A stretch of DNA of 64,000 nucleotides, from positions 67,142,469 to 67,206,468 of the forward strand of contig CP092875.1 of NCBI GenBank assembly GCA_030710605.1. Direction: 5' to 3'. Made by a program: the position numbers and the translations under genes. This stretch comes from Cordylochernes scorpioides (lineage: Eukaryota > Arthropoda > Arachnida > Pseudoscorpiones > Chernetidae). The notes beneath the pieces are model-generated. The model did no database searches and was not told the origin of the DNA. It worked only from the letters and a program-made list of their open reading frames with translations. This document shows, one piece after another, positions 1 to 10,593 of this stretch; the stretch's first letter is position 1; each line of letters starts with the position of its first letter.

Positions 1-434
1 CTCATGGACAAAACTTAAGGAAGTTGTACCTTTTAGCATGTATTCGGGATTCAAACAATAACTCTGAAACATACACTCATGGACAAAACTTAAGGAAGTT
101 GTACCTTTTAGCATGTATTCGGGATTCAAACAATAACTCTGAAACATACACTCATGGACAAAACTTAAGGAAGTTGTACCTTTTAGCATGTATTCGGGAT
201 TCAGACAATAAATCTGAAACATACACTCATGGACAAAACTTAAGAAGGTTGTACCCTTTAGCATGTAATCAGGATTCAGACAATAACCATAAAGATAATT
301 GATACACAGTAACCTTTATTGAAGACAAGAGATAACCAAGTGTGAACATTATTGCCTCTGTCTCATTAAAAAAAACAGACGACCAGTGACATCAAAATAT
401 TGAACATCCTTAAGTTTGGTCCACGACGAGTGTA
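1..434. mobile_element. Tc1-like MITE with 75-bp tandem end repeats (right part)
   Basis: About 3.5 copies of a 75-bp unit (containing GGACAAAACTTAAGGAAGT) occupy 1-265, followed by a unique interior and an inverted end at about 410-434 (CCTTAAG...GTCCACGACGAGTGTA). The inverted ends with flanking TA resemble a non-autonomous Tc1/mariner-type element. No transposase is present. Since 75 is a multiple of three, open frames run through the array; these are not genes. The same element is at 31,668-32,260, and simpler single-unit copies lie elsewhere in the window. Confidence 0.7.
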
Positions 435-464
435 AATATATATATATATATATATGTAATATTG

Positions 465-880
465 TTGCAAATGTCGACGTATGGATAAGCTGGCAGTCGT
501 GTACGTGAGGCGAGTGTTGATGTTTTTCCCACACGCGGACAACAAGAAGCAGAGTCAGGGATAGATGTTAGCACCGAGAGTGAGCGGGGACAGCCCACAG
601 GACAGAGGTAGAGGCCATGACACAAACTTGGATGCTCATCCCCGAAACATGGAGGGAGAGCGTGCGTGCAAGACAGAAGCCGTCTGTCGATGGCCACACC
701 CTAGAACCATCTGCTGCTGACCCCCTGCCAACATCTGTCCTGTTTTCAGGGGTCGTCTATAAAGAGTCCCTGGGGGCTCACATGGGCTTTGGCATTTTCT
801 TCCTCTCTCCCCAGCTGTCCCCAGCTGACCGCTCTTTGGATTTTTATTTTGACGTCAACATTTTTAGTGTTACATACAAA
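465..880 (+). repeat. Solo-LTR-like repeat with TATA box
   Basis: A moderately GC-rich block that is, in part, an inverted relative of 1,745-2,150: both contain a match to GAGGCCATGACACAAAC. A TATA-type box (CGTCTATAAAGAG) lies near 755-767. This is consistent with a solo LTR or LTR fragment in sense orientation. No coding domain is recognised. It has no counterpart in the second copy of the region. Confidence 0.45.
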
Positions 881-1740
881 TAGGGGTTTACAGGTATTAT
901 CAATAAAGATATAGCATGTATACAAAATATGGGGTGGTAGTAAATAGAAAGTGTCATTATTATATAGTTTAAAAGATACTATATATATATAGAAAGGAGT
1001 GTAATAATAATTATATTTTACCATTATATATAATAGAACTTCGCAGAGATTTCTTGAAAACAAATAGAGGGAATTATCTTACTCATATATAAGATGCAAA
1101 TTTACGATTATGATGCAAATACGTTTATTTTAGTCTATATATATGTGAATAAATATTATTAATTGTTTATCGAAAGCTTTTTTTATGATAAAATGTCTTC
1201 TCCAACTAAAAAAGGAAATTTTGGTAGAATGGAATTTCCTGCCTGAGACAAATGGAAACTGATCTATCAACATAAATAATAAATAGAAACGCCCACCAAT
1301 ATAGAATGTTTTTTCTTTGGGGTTCTCATTTGTAGGTAAATAAATAATTTGAAAGATTTTCTAAAAAATTGTGATGTCAAACCTATTTTTAGCATCGATG
1401 GTTTTAAAATATTTATTGCCAACGACGCGCAGTTCAAAGATTAATAGACCTTTGGTGACAAATAATACATTTCAGGACAAAAATAGCAAACCTACAATCT
1501 ATTCTTAACAAATTTTCATTATATACAGTATATATGTGTAGTATATTTTAAATTGTAATATAATACCATTGTTAGAATATTTCACATATCTTTTAATTAG
1601 TTAAAGCCAATAGCTTAAGATCATAACCTTCTATTAAAATGTACACTGTTCCTTTTTGCTACCCCTCTCCATATTTTGTATGATATGTTATGTCTTTATT
1701 AATATACCCTGTAGAAACCTTATTTGTATTTAAACTCAAA
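881..1740. other. AT-rich backbone of duplicated region, no gene seen
   Basis: This low-GC sequence aligns by eye with about 39,700-40,560 from position ~980 onward, with scattered substitutions and small indels. I see no gene, tRNA or clear transposon end in it. Confidence 0.6.
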
Positions 1741-2150
1741 ATGATGACGTCAAATTGAAACAGCAAAAGAGAGGTCTGGGGACAGCTACGAGGCAAGCCG
1801 AAGGACATGACACGCCCAAGATGGTGCCCCCTTCCGTGGCTTTTTATAGGCGACCCCTCGGGATCAACTGTACTGTTTCAGCTCAGAGGGTGATACAGGG
1901 TGTCTATCTACGTAGGTCGCTTCTGGCTCTCTCTCCTTGTCTCGGTGTTAGGCATCCAGGTTTGTGTCATGGCCTCCACCTCTGTCCCGTGGGCTGTCTC
2001 CGAACCGCTCGGTGCTAACATCTAGCCGTGCCTCTGCTACTTGCTGTCCACGTGTGAACAAGAATCTTGCCACATCTAAGACTGCCGGTTTATTGACACA
2101 TCGGTTTACCCGGGGTTACAACAGTAGACCTGTTTAAGTCGACAGGATCA
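1741..2150 (-). repeat. LTR-like fragment, minus orientation
   Basis: Counterpart of 40,565-40,975. On the minus strand it has AATAAA, a TATA-type box (CGCCTATAAAAAG) and, at its outer edge, TTTAAGTCGACAGGAT. A shorter motif within it (AGTCGACAGGAT) also borders the LTRs of both Gypsy elements in this window. It is probably an LTR relic of a related Gypsy family. Confidence 0.5.
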
Positions 2151-2227
2151 CACACATAATTTGCAATATGACATGTATATAGATATTATTTAAATTAAAA
2201 ATCTCACAAAAGGCTTATTCTAGCCAA

Positions 2228-2440
2228 TATGCACTTATGGACAGAACTTAAGGAAGTTATACCTTTTAGTATGCATATGAAATTCAGACAATAACTCTGA
2301 AAGATATTTGATACACAGTGACCTTTATTGAAGACACATGAGATAACCAAGTGTGAACCAAATTGCCTTTGTCTCTAAAATACAGACGACTAGCGATATC
2401 AAGAACTTTCTACTACCTTTATTTTGGTCTCTATAAGTGT
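2228..2440. mobile_element. Tc1-like MITE, single-unit copy
   Basis: Ends resemble those of 1-434 (CTTAAGGAAGTTATACCTTT and a degraded inverted end near 2,420-2,440). The interior ATACACAGTGACCTTTATTG is shared with the other copies. Counterpart: 41,070-41,285. Confidence 0.6.
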
Positions 2441-3270
2441 AAATTTTAAACATCAAATAGTATTTTTATATATGTATATGAAGGATCATGGAAAGTTGTA
2501 AGAACTAGGAATGAAGAAAGATTGAAATGAAGAAGGACGTTTGAAGTTCATTAGAAAGACACCAAATAATGACAGGATGTAACATTTTGGAGATAAAAAT
2601 AATTGTAAAAATCATTCTCTGGTTGCTGGTTTGTTTAAAATAGAATATAGAAACATCAATTTTTGTGTGTGTGTGTTCTTGAGTTCCCGAATAATCCAAG
2701 AACTAATTTCCATAATGAAATTTACAGTGAGTGCCGAAATGTCGAGAAATAAATAACTCAAGAGCGGTTGAAATATCGATATTCTATTTTAAAAATAATA
2801 TCAATTGAGGGAAAATGGCCTGGAGGGTAAGATGAATGGAGAAAAGAACGTTAGGAAGAACAATTGGAATGATGAACTAGATGGGAAGCTGTGGAAAGAG
2901 TAAGGATCTCAAGCTAGGAAAGCATGACGATACTGGATCGAAGGTAGAAAAAGAGAGAAACTGACGCAGGAAGACGTTTGATATTTTTGGCGACAAGCCT
3001 GATGATAAACTCCCGCAACTCACCTATTTGGGAAACACTTGAAATGCCACTTCTTTATTTTTGTCCAAGCCTGCCTCTGACTAATTTGCAGGACAGAGGC
3101 AACTTTTATTTTATATGAAATATGCAAATTGGACTATTATATCACTAATTTACATATTCCAGGCTCGAAACTATAACAGAAACTACTTTCATATCTATCT
3201 TTATATCGTATGAAAGCTTTATTATATGGGAAATAGTACAAATGTGATATTGTACTGGGATAAGGTGCAT
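2441..3270. other. AT-rich backbone, no gene seen
   Basis: Aligns with 41,290-42,285 except for a foldback insertion present only there. Open frames are short and unrecognised. Confidence 0.55.
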
Positions 3271-3280
3271 AAATTTTTAA

Positions 3281-3544
3281 AAAGGCATCTCCTTATCGTG
3301 CAACTGAAAGTTACTGATGGCTTGCGCCATCTATCGGAATGAATATTAACTATTCGTTTGATTTTTTAAATTATTCCATAATTGGCCAAATACCCATTCT
3401 TGATTGGCTTATCTTGATTAATCAAGAATGTGTATTTGGCCAATTCTGGAATAATTAAAATTAAACGAATAGTTGATATTTATTCCGATAGATGGCGCAA
3501 GCCATCAGTAACTTTCAGTTGCACGATAAAGAGATGCCTTTTTA
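3281..3544. mobile_element. Foldback MITE, family A (complete palindrome)
   Basis: Two near-perfect inverted arms of about 120 bp begin with AGGCATCTCCTTATCGTGCA and meet around 3,405-3,420. Each arm carries GATAGATGGCGCAAG. No coding capacity. Other family A copies are at 11,205, 13,320, 14,433, 14,876, 42,296, 44,140, 46,432 and 47,578. Counterpart of this copy: 42,296-42,552. Confidence 0.75.
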
Positions 3545-3734
3545 TTCTTAATTTATAACATGAGTTTATTAAAATCTCAACTTAATATTCACCAAAATCT
3601 ATATTAAAATACATTCTTCTTGCTGAGGTATCAGACTAAAAGGTGATTCAAAACCATATTTTTGAAGATATATATAATTATAGATATATATAATATTTAT
3701 ATTAATATATTTATATATTATATATATAAAAAAA

Positions 3735-3930
3735 AGTCCGCCCTGGGCTAACGAAGGCCATTAGCCCGAAACCATGGTCTCTTGGTGGACGCTTATCAGT
3801 TTGCCAAAGCTGGTGTTGTGGCTTTGTCACCGACCCGAGGCCGCTAGTGTGCAGCGATGGTCAATATATGGCGTCTGGTTTTGACGTCTATTTTGACGGG
3901 AGAGGCGACCCTTGTCTCTTTAGATATATA
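3735..3930 (+). repeat. Family E repeat with decayed hammerhead ribozyme
   Basis: Orthologous to 42,713-42,905. At 3,742-3,786 the hammerhead order is recognisable (box 1, stem II with loop CATTA, GAAA, ACCATGGT palindrome, C). Box 1 reads CTAACGA instead of CTGANGA, and the closing pair of stem II is A-C. The invariant G5 is therefore lost and this copy should not cleave. A body of about 150 bp follows, ending in GACGGGAGAGGCG. Confidence 0.65.
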
Positions 3931-3949
3931 ATTATATACTCCCAGTATG

Positions 3950-4075
3950 AATATAGAGGCTGCCTGGCCGACATTCATAGTTCTTTGAATTAAGAGGCAA
4001 TACAGCTAGGTATAAATGTTTTTTTCTCTCGACGTTTCGAACAAAAATCATCTGTTCTCGTCAGGAACAAATAAA
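3950..4075 (-). ncRNA. Hammerhead ribozyme in Penelope-like repeat (GAAACGTC type)
   Basis: On the minus strand: CTGACGA (4,064-4,058), stem II GAACA/TGTTC with a 9-nt loop, GAAA (4,038-4,035), then CGTC. The last gives a two-pair palindromic stem III (ACGU) and a C17 cleavage site at 4,031. Helix I has three pairs next to the core, then an A/T-rich extension. Very short stem III is known for hammerheads of Penelope-like elements, which act as dimers. The core is identical at 43,006-43,048. Activity is inferred. Confidence 0.75.
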
Positions 4076-4505
4076 AATTGAAGCATTTAGCAAGACGTTA
4101 AAGAAGATTTACTGATCAAAGTGTTTATTAATTCTAAGAGAACCCGGGATTATTGAATATATAGAGAAGAGAAATGTATGTGAAAAGAAAATGTCAGTTT
4201 TAAACTATGAACGATCTCGAGTCGGTATTTTAATCGTGAGCTGTTACCGCCTATTTGAAAGATGGATCAACTTTCATCCACTTAATCATTATCTTCTTTC
4301 AGCTTATTCTCTGTAGTAATGATGTGGTGTGATTTTGCTTCGTATGTTGAATATTATATTAATGAAAATGATTTGCTTTAAAAATAGATACGTTCATGGA
4401 GAGAGAGAGAGAAAGAGAGAGAGATTGGAACTATTTTTATTACATCCCTCGTTCATATAAGATCCTATAAGGTTTAATATATATAAATATATAATATTAT
4501 ATATA
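4076..4505. other. AT-rich backbone with (GA)n microsatellite
   Basis: Counterpart of 43,063-43,790 without the SINE found there. A GA microsatellite lies at about 4,399-4,424. No gene seen. Confidence 0.55.
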
Positions 4506-5271
4506 TGAAATAATGTTGAAGTCCTGGTAGCTCTTGTTGTACTGTGTTGACCGAGAGGAACAGTCAGGATGTAGAGTTTTCCAGTACCTCTCTGCACCTT
4601 GGAAGACCTTTAAAAGTTCTCACAAAATACAGGCAGTCGTGGTCGAGGCAGAGTGGAAAGCTGGGGATATCCATACACAAAAAACGAAGACACAATTGCA
4701 CTAAGAAAATTGCGTTAACAGATAAAGGTTGAGCTAGGAGCGAAGATGGAGATAGAAGATTTCTTACTGACTACATGGTGAATGAGAAGGACCTTGGTGA
4801 CAACCGACGTGAGCTTCGCTGAGGGTGAACTACTAAACTGAACTGAACTGTCAAGTCCCTGTAAAAGTGATGTATTTATAGTTTAAAAGACGGGGGGGGA
4901 CCTTATGTGACAGGGGCGTTTGAGAAAGGGCGCCTTTACCTGTCCAGGTGTGAGAGGGGTCTCTGCATTCCACCACATGTGACAGTGTGGGTGGCCTGTC
5001 GTGGGAACTGTGAATCGACCTGATTTATGACTTACATCTTTAGACTTTGCTGTTTTGGTAATACTATGCTCGATCTCTGCTTTAGCTCAACTCTTAGATC
5101 TATTACAGATTTTATTTATTTATCCACTTTGTACAAATTACATTACATATGGCAATGCAATGACACAGATTAATCATGCGCATAATTATTTATAGATGTG
5201 TTTCTATATACAACATGGCAATCTTATTACAAGTTATATAGACAGTATGGGGTTGTTGGTTTAAATTACCA
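4506..5271 (-). repeat. 3-prime LTR of minus-strand Gypsy element 2
   Basis: 766 bp, TG...CA, preceded by TATA. Just inside it (5,272-5,290) is a GC-rich tract that reads on the minus strand as GGGGCCCATC. This parallels GGGGGCGCATC at the same position in the other Gypsy element and probably contains the polypurine tract. Open frames inside the LTR (for example 4,544-4,732) are chance frames duplicated in both LTRs. Confidence 0.85.
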
Positions 5272-5574
5272 TAGATGGGCCCCGGGAGTGAAAGGGTTTA
5301 TCCGGGTTTAGGCGGGTAAAGCCTCTCTAACACAGGTAAGTAATTAAAATTTCTTTTAATTAATTTAAACTGTGAGGGTTAAAAAGGGCTATAACAAGAT
5401 GATATTTGTTGGATATATAAAAGTGAAATAAAAATGACATTGTGTTTGATTAACAAAAAGATGATTAAAATAAAATGATGACATAAAAATTCACATTCTA
5501 AGAGAATATTGGTGGGCGTTGGACAGGGTTAGTAGTTAAAGAATAAGCAATTGTGAGATTTACACATGCAATCA

Positions 5575-5880
5575 AATACTTAGGTCCAGGTGCAAAGCGA
5601 GGATATGGACTTGAGCGTCTTCCTAGGCAATGTTTCACCTGTGATCCTGTATAGGGTAACAGTGCTTTGTCACAATTGTAGTGTTATTGGGTTGAAAAGT
5701 TGTTGAAGAATATGTAATTGTTAGAAGTGCCCATGTAAACCAAATACTCAGATCCAGGTGCAAAGCGAGGATATAGACTTGAGCTGTCTTCCTTGGCAAT
5801 GTTTCACTTGCGATCCTATATAAGGGTTACAGTGTTTTGTCACAATTTTAGGATTATTGGGTTAAAAGTTGTTGAAGAAA
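5575..5880. repeat. Tandem duplication inside Gypsy element 2
   Basis: Two diverged copies of a ~170-bp unit sharing CCAGGTGCAAAGCGAGGATA (about 5,587 and 5,754). No coding meaning seen. Confidence 0.7.
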
Positions 5881-6912
5881 AGTTGCTTATTAATATGATT
5901 GAGAAAGGAGTGAAATAGAGCCATGCGATAAGTAGAATTGTAGCGACAGTAGGTGATCTGACTTGACTCGAAATCAAAGGTTGAATGTGGTCCGCTAGAG
6001 CTGAAAAAAAAAAGTTGAAAGTTGAAAAAAGTGAACGCTTTGTGTATGCGTTGGTGATTTGCTCTGCGGATGAAATGAAATAAACTCTTGAAGCTTGTTC
6101 AGACCAGAAGTTTGGATTTGTAAGTCTGGGGAACTGTGTTCAAGGCGTTTGTTGAATTACGAAATAAAAAAATAAATTGTCAAGCAGTGCTGTCGTTTTT
6201 CTACATTGATGTGACGCAATGACTGAAAAGATAGTGATGAAAATTATAGGGGATTAGTTAAAGAATATGATTGTTGAAAACGATTGTTGTAGATGCCCGA
6301 TAGTGGATGATAAACTTTGTCAGATAATAAAGGTATTTAAACAACTAAAATATAGTGAATAGAAATATAGAAATATGATTGCGGGTACAAAAAGTGTAAG
6401 TGGACAAAATTAAACCTGTAATATATAAAATATATAATAAATAATAAAATAAAAATAATTTTTGAAACAATTAGATGTTTTACAATACTAAAATAATATC
6501 ATGAAAAATAAAAGTAAATTGGATTAAAGGTTTTTTTTTTTTTTTTTTTTAAATGTTGGATTAAAAAATTTGTTTATATAATTGAAAGGTAAGAATAAGA
6601 ATAATTATTCAAGATTTTATACAAAATTTATAATATAATTGAAGGTTATTAATGATTGGATAAATTTTAAGTAGTGTAAAATTGAACAAAAATTGTCTCT
6701 TTTGACGAAAAGTTACAGTTGTGGTGTGTGACTAGATTATATCCCTTTGGTAACATCGGTGTTTCTATGACTGAAACTGGGAATATGTGAAATGATCTTT
6801 TCGTTTGTCCTCAATGCTGGTATATAGAGAATGATTTCTCTTTCGCGTTAAAAAGTCTATATAAGACTTAACCAAATTGTTTTAATTGGTGTTATCAATT
6901 AACATGTAAAAT
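5881..6912. other. AT-rich Gypsy interior, no ORF
   Basis: Low-complexity A/T-rich sequence with a T20 run near 6,531. No domain is readable on either strand. Confidence 0.5.
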
Positions 6913-6926
6913 GTTTAAAGTATGTT

Positions 6927-7405
6927 TGACAATTAAAACATACTTTATTGACACTCGTCAATAGTTACATTCAATCAAGAATTAATGGGATTTACAGATT
7001 GGGGGGGGGGGGGGGAGCATTTCGCTGAGTATGCGCAGGCCCTCACGCACAAAGGGATCCGAGCTCCGAGCGCGCTCAGATGCAGCGCTGACGATCCCGG
7101 CAAGAGTGGTTCTCTTCTGAGTGGAGAGGCGCCTGAGGAGAGGTTCCCTATCGTCGGGGAAAATAATTGCCTCTACGATGTCACCCTCTGTGACTCCTAT
7201 ATCGGATAAAGGCTCCGAGTAGCGCTCATCGCTTAATTCATAAATTATGTCATTTGCCTGGTCGTAGCAGGCATCAATGAATTCGGTAGACAGTGGAGGT
7301 GGAGGTGTCGCGATGTCCGGCGACGTCTTTTCCCCGTGGAGAGCGGGTGGTGTTGGCTTAGAAGGCCAAGGCGCAGGCAGTGTGGGTGTTGGAAGCACTG
7401 CTGGT
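6927..7405 (-). mobile_element. 5-prime-truncated ORF1-type LINE fragment
   Basis: Flanked by the direct repeat GTTTAAAGTATGTT (6,913-6,926 and 7,406-7,419), a 14-bp target duplication. The minus-strand frame 7,398-6,982 encodes a proline-rich stretch followed by an acidic helical region. It resembles the last ~130 residues of the 700-aa ORF1 protein at 23,616-25,718, but is clearly diverged. The 3-prime end has the same stem-loop (TATTGAC/GTCAATA) and AATTGTCA tail. A G15 run near 7,001 interrupts the coding end. Confidence 0.75.
6982..7398 (-). pseudogene. LINE ORF1 C-terminal fragment
   Basis: An open frame of 138 codons: proline-rich linker, then a C-terminal domain with charged helices. 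Its only recognisable relative here is the C-terminus of the full ORF1 product at 23,616-25,718 (shared pattern PPTP...PAPxP...ATPPPPL). The zinc knuckle and RRM-like part are absent because the insertion is 5-prime truncated. Not a host gene. Confidence 0.65.
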
Positions 7406-7419
7406 GTTTAAAGTATGTT

Positions 7420-9158
7420 GTGTTGTGATATCTCGTTGGTGAGATTTGTGAGATTCTCGAGGAAATCTAAATGAGTAGTGTGACACATGTGTTCAAAATG
7501 GCGTCATGAAGCTAGCGGTCAAGAAGATCTGCCTTGAGGGGGAAGAGAGGGCATGTCCAAAGATAAGCAGTGACCAAGGGAGTGGCGTCAAAAAGGGCGT
7601 CCACTTCCTTTTTTTCACGGAAATTCTATTTTTGGGGTGATCACACGTGCGGGATGGTTTTCTAGGTTTGGGATTCACTTGAAACTGACTTTCTCTCTCT
7701 CTCTCTCTTTTGTCGAGGTTGGCAATTTTCTGTTATAATTGAAAGATATGATTTTCTCGGTGTTTGTAGTTGTTGTGTTTCGCATTTAGTTTAGACTTAT
7801 AAAAAATGTTATTAGGTGATGTCAGGTTTAGATGTGTGGTGAAAGTTCGACTTTCAACGTGGACACGCTTTGAGTTGAGATGTGGTGTCACAGTCGTGAA
7901 GGCGTCTTTGGCCTGAAAAGTGAAAAAGTTTTGTGGTGTGGCACTGTGACACGAAGTGAGAAATGTGAATAAAAAGGTGTCACGTGAAGTCTTAGTTTGG
8001 CACAAAATCTAACCTGTTTCACCATGAATAACAAATTTAATAAAGTCATGGGTGGTTGTTGTATGAAACACATCGAGAGAATATTTGACTGTTAGTGGAT
8101 TTGGCAAGTTTAATGTGAAATTATTTTATTGTGGCGACGATATAGAGTTAAGTGGAGGCTTGTGTGGCTCAAGATTTGGATTTGTGTGTTAAGTCGCGCA
8201 CTAAAAATGGTTGCCAATTGTATAAAGTGATGTGTGAGTGTTGTAACATTTGTTGAGAGAGATTTATTGATGCTTAATTATGCATGTAAAAAGTAGAGAC
8301 GAGGGAGTGTATCTAAGTTAGAATAAAATGTTGTTAATAAGTTTGGTAGGTTGTGACCTAATTTAGCTACTGGCGATGAAGTGGAGGGAATCTTTATTTT
8401 CAACTTGTTTTGGGAAAGATAGTTGTTTTCCCTAGTGGTGTTTTTGAAGGTATTGTATCTTCCGATTTTTGCAATTTAAAAAAAATGCGTTTCACCTATG
8501 CTAATTTACATTTAAGATTTGAATTGGGCGCTTACTTAAAATGGTGAACATTACCAAATTTTAAGAATTGATAAAGATATTGGTCTTTTGGTATAAAGAT
8601 AACTAATAAGTAAAACAAAAATAAGTTGAGAATTATGATGAATGAGATTTTTTAAAAATAATAATAAGGATTTTTTTTTCAAGTTGTAGACTTGGATAGT
8701 ACCATTTTAGATAAATTTTGGATAGACATGTAAAATTAGTAAATTGGTAAAAATGCGTGATGGGCGAAATTTTTTTATATTTTTTTTAATGAGTAAAATT
8801 GAGAGTAATAACTTGAAATTTATAATCTGATTAAAAATTAAAGTAAATTTTATAAATGAGAGTGTAAAGTTTTAAAAATTGAATTAAAAATGGTATAAAA
8901 AAGGTAAAAATTGATTTTAAAATGCTTAAAGTGAAAATATAAGTACAAAATTTATAGGGAATCAAGTTGTGAACTTGAGGATAAAGTTAAGGTAGGTTTT
9001 TAAAAACTTACAGTTGTGTGATAAAAGTTCAGTCAGGAAACTTGGTCTTGGCTTGTATTCCTGCTGACGTTGAAGACCCTCCATGTAGAGCTTGTAGACG
9101 CTTGTAGCTTCTGTGAAGTTGATTGTGGCTTGTTGCCTTGAGCATTGTCTCGACGATG
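7420..9158. other. Gypsy element 2 interior, no intact coding region
   Basis: A/T-rich sequence with T-rich and A-rich runs and only short chance frames. Nothing resembling protease, reverse transcriptase or integrase was found on either strand. Confidence 0.5.
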
Positions 9159-9389
9159 TCAGGTCGAAGGTGGAGAACTTGTCACAGGGTTTGGGTACAT
9201 CGCTGCTCGGTTTCCATGACTTGCGGTAATTTCGGGGCTGTCGTTGGCGCGGTCAGCTTGCTCCCGACGTTGGCGATCGGTTAGCGGGTATGCGGAAGTC
9301 CGTTGGGGCGGCGTTTCTTCCGTAAATACCTCTTTTTGGGGAAGAGATTGCTTTGTCGTTTCGTTGGAATGGTCGGTTTGTTCCTCCAT
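9159..9389 (-). pseudogene. Truncated Gypsy gag N-terminus
   Basis: 76 codons starting ~165 bp inside the 5-prime LTR, the position where gag starts in the other Gypsy element. The product is polar and rich in E, T, Q and R, like the first part of that gag (38,479). It stops before any capsid-like or zinc-knuckle region. The upstream leader has several copies of GTCGACAGGAT. Probably a vestige of gag. Confidence 0.45.
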
Positions 9390-9454
9390 CTTTGCACTTT
9401 CTCGCTTCTATCTGAACAGTCTTCTTATCTTCTTCGTTGTGTCATTCTTCGTTT

Positions 9455-9554
9455 TGGTCATCCTGTCGGCTCATGTAATAAGATGAGATCCTGTCGACTT
9501 AAATGTGATGATGAGTTGCTGTCGACTTATCTGTGATGAGATCCTGTCGACTAC
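9455..9554 (-). repeat. Tandem GTCGACAGGAT leader repeats beside 5-prime LTR
   Basis: On the minus strand, directly after the LTR, GTCGACAGGAT or a close variant recurs about every 30 bp (9,541-9,551, ~9,515-9,527, 9,488-9,500, ~9,458). A canonical TGG-starting primer binding site is not seen. The motif also follows the 5-prime LTR of the other Gypsy element. Confidence 0.6.
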
Positions 9555-10321
9555 TGAAATAATGTTGAAGTCCTGGTAGCTCTTGTTGTACTGTGTTGAC
9601 CGAGAGGAACAGTCAGGATGTAGAGTTTTCCAGTACCTCTCTGCACCTTGGAAGACCTTTAAAAGTTCTCACAAAATACAGGCAGTCGTGGTCGAGGCAG
9701 AGTGGAAAGCTGGGGATATCCATACACAAAAAACGAAGACACAATTGCACTAAGAAAATTGCGTTAACAGATAAAAGTTGAGCTAGGAGCGAAGATGGAG
9801 ATAGAAGATTTCTTACTGACTACATGGTGAATGAGAAGGACCTTGGTGACAACCGACGTGAGCTTCGCTGAGGGTGAACTACTAAACTGAACTGAACTGT
9901 CAAGTCCCTGTAAAAGTGATGTATTTATAGTTTAAAAGACGGGGGGGGGACCTTATGTGACAGGGGCGTTTGAGAAAGGGCGCCTTTACCTGTCCAGGTG
10001 TGAGAGGGGTCTCTGCATTCCACCACATGTGACAGTGTGGGTGGCCTGTCGTGGGAACTGTGAATCGACCTGATTTATGACTTACATCTTTAGACTTTGT
10101 TGTTTTGGTAATACTATGCTCGATCTCTGCTTTAGCTCAACTCTTAGATCTATTACAGATTTTATTTATTTATCCACTTTGTACAAATTACATTACATAT
10201 GGCAATGCAATGACACAGATTAATCATGCGCATAATTATTTATAGATGTGTTTCTATATACAACATGGCAATCTTATTACAAGTTATATAGACAGTATGG
10301 GGTTGTTGGTTTAAATTACCA
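9555..10321 (-). repeat. 5-prime LTR of minus-strand Gypsy element 2
   Basis: 767 bp, nearly identical to 4,506-5,271, followed by the target duplication TATA at 10,322-10,325. Confidence 0.85.
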
Positions 10322-10339
10322 TATATATATAATTAAAAA

Positions 10340-10460
10340 GGCATATATTGAATCAAAAAATCATTTATTTTACCAATATTTCAGTTGGCTGAACGCCAAC
10401 CTTTACCAAGGTGTTATAACATATTCAATGTGTATCAACAACAAACTCAGCGCCACATAA
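10340..10460 (-). repeat. Penelope-like terminal repeat with hairpin
   Basis: On the minus strand, 10,413-10,373 reads CCTTGGTAAAG, then stem GTTGGC/GCCAAC with loop GTTCA, then TGAAATATTGG. The layout is that of a degenerate hammerhead (box 1, stem II, GAAA). Relatives: 27,641, 30,462, 39,604, 51,322 and 60,461. Confidence 0.55.
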
Positions 10461-10593
10461 CGTCAACAGAATTAAGTTTTTAAAAATATTTTGTTGTATT
10501 CAATGGGGAGAAAAAATTTGATATATATATTCATGAAAAAACAATAGAAAAAAATAAAAGATAAGTGGGTCAGGTGTTGATATTAAAAATAAA

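Larger units (their letters stand above)
4506..10321 (-). mobile_element. Young non-coding Ty3/Gypsy-type LTR element
   Basis: Direct repeats at 4,506-5,271 and 9,555-10,321 begin TG and end CA and are flanked by the 4-bp duplication TATA. By eye they differ only by two substitutions and one G in a G-run, so the insertion is recent. A gag-like start at 9,389 places the element on the minus strand. The 4.3-kb interior has no intact gag or pol, and holds a LINE ORF1 fragment and a tandem duplication, so movement must rely on proteins supplied in trans. The insertion is absent from copy 2. Confidence 0.85.

Noticed and set aside
1..302. Open frames on both strands across the 75-bp arrays (also 31,666-32,126)
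   Set aside because: The period of 75 bp keeps any frame open; the peptides are 25-residue repeats from a non-coding transposon end.
1..302. CRISPR-like array from regular repeats
   Set aside because: Units are contiguous with no unique spacers, and all other content is eukaryotic transposons.
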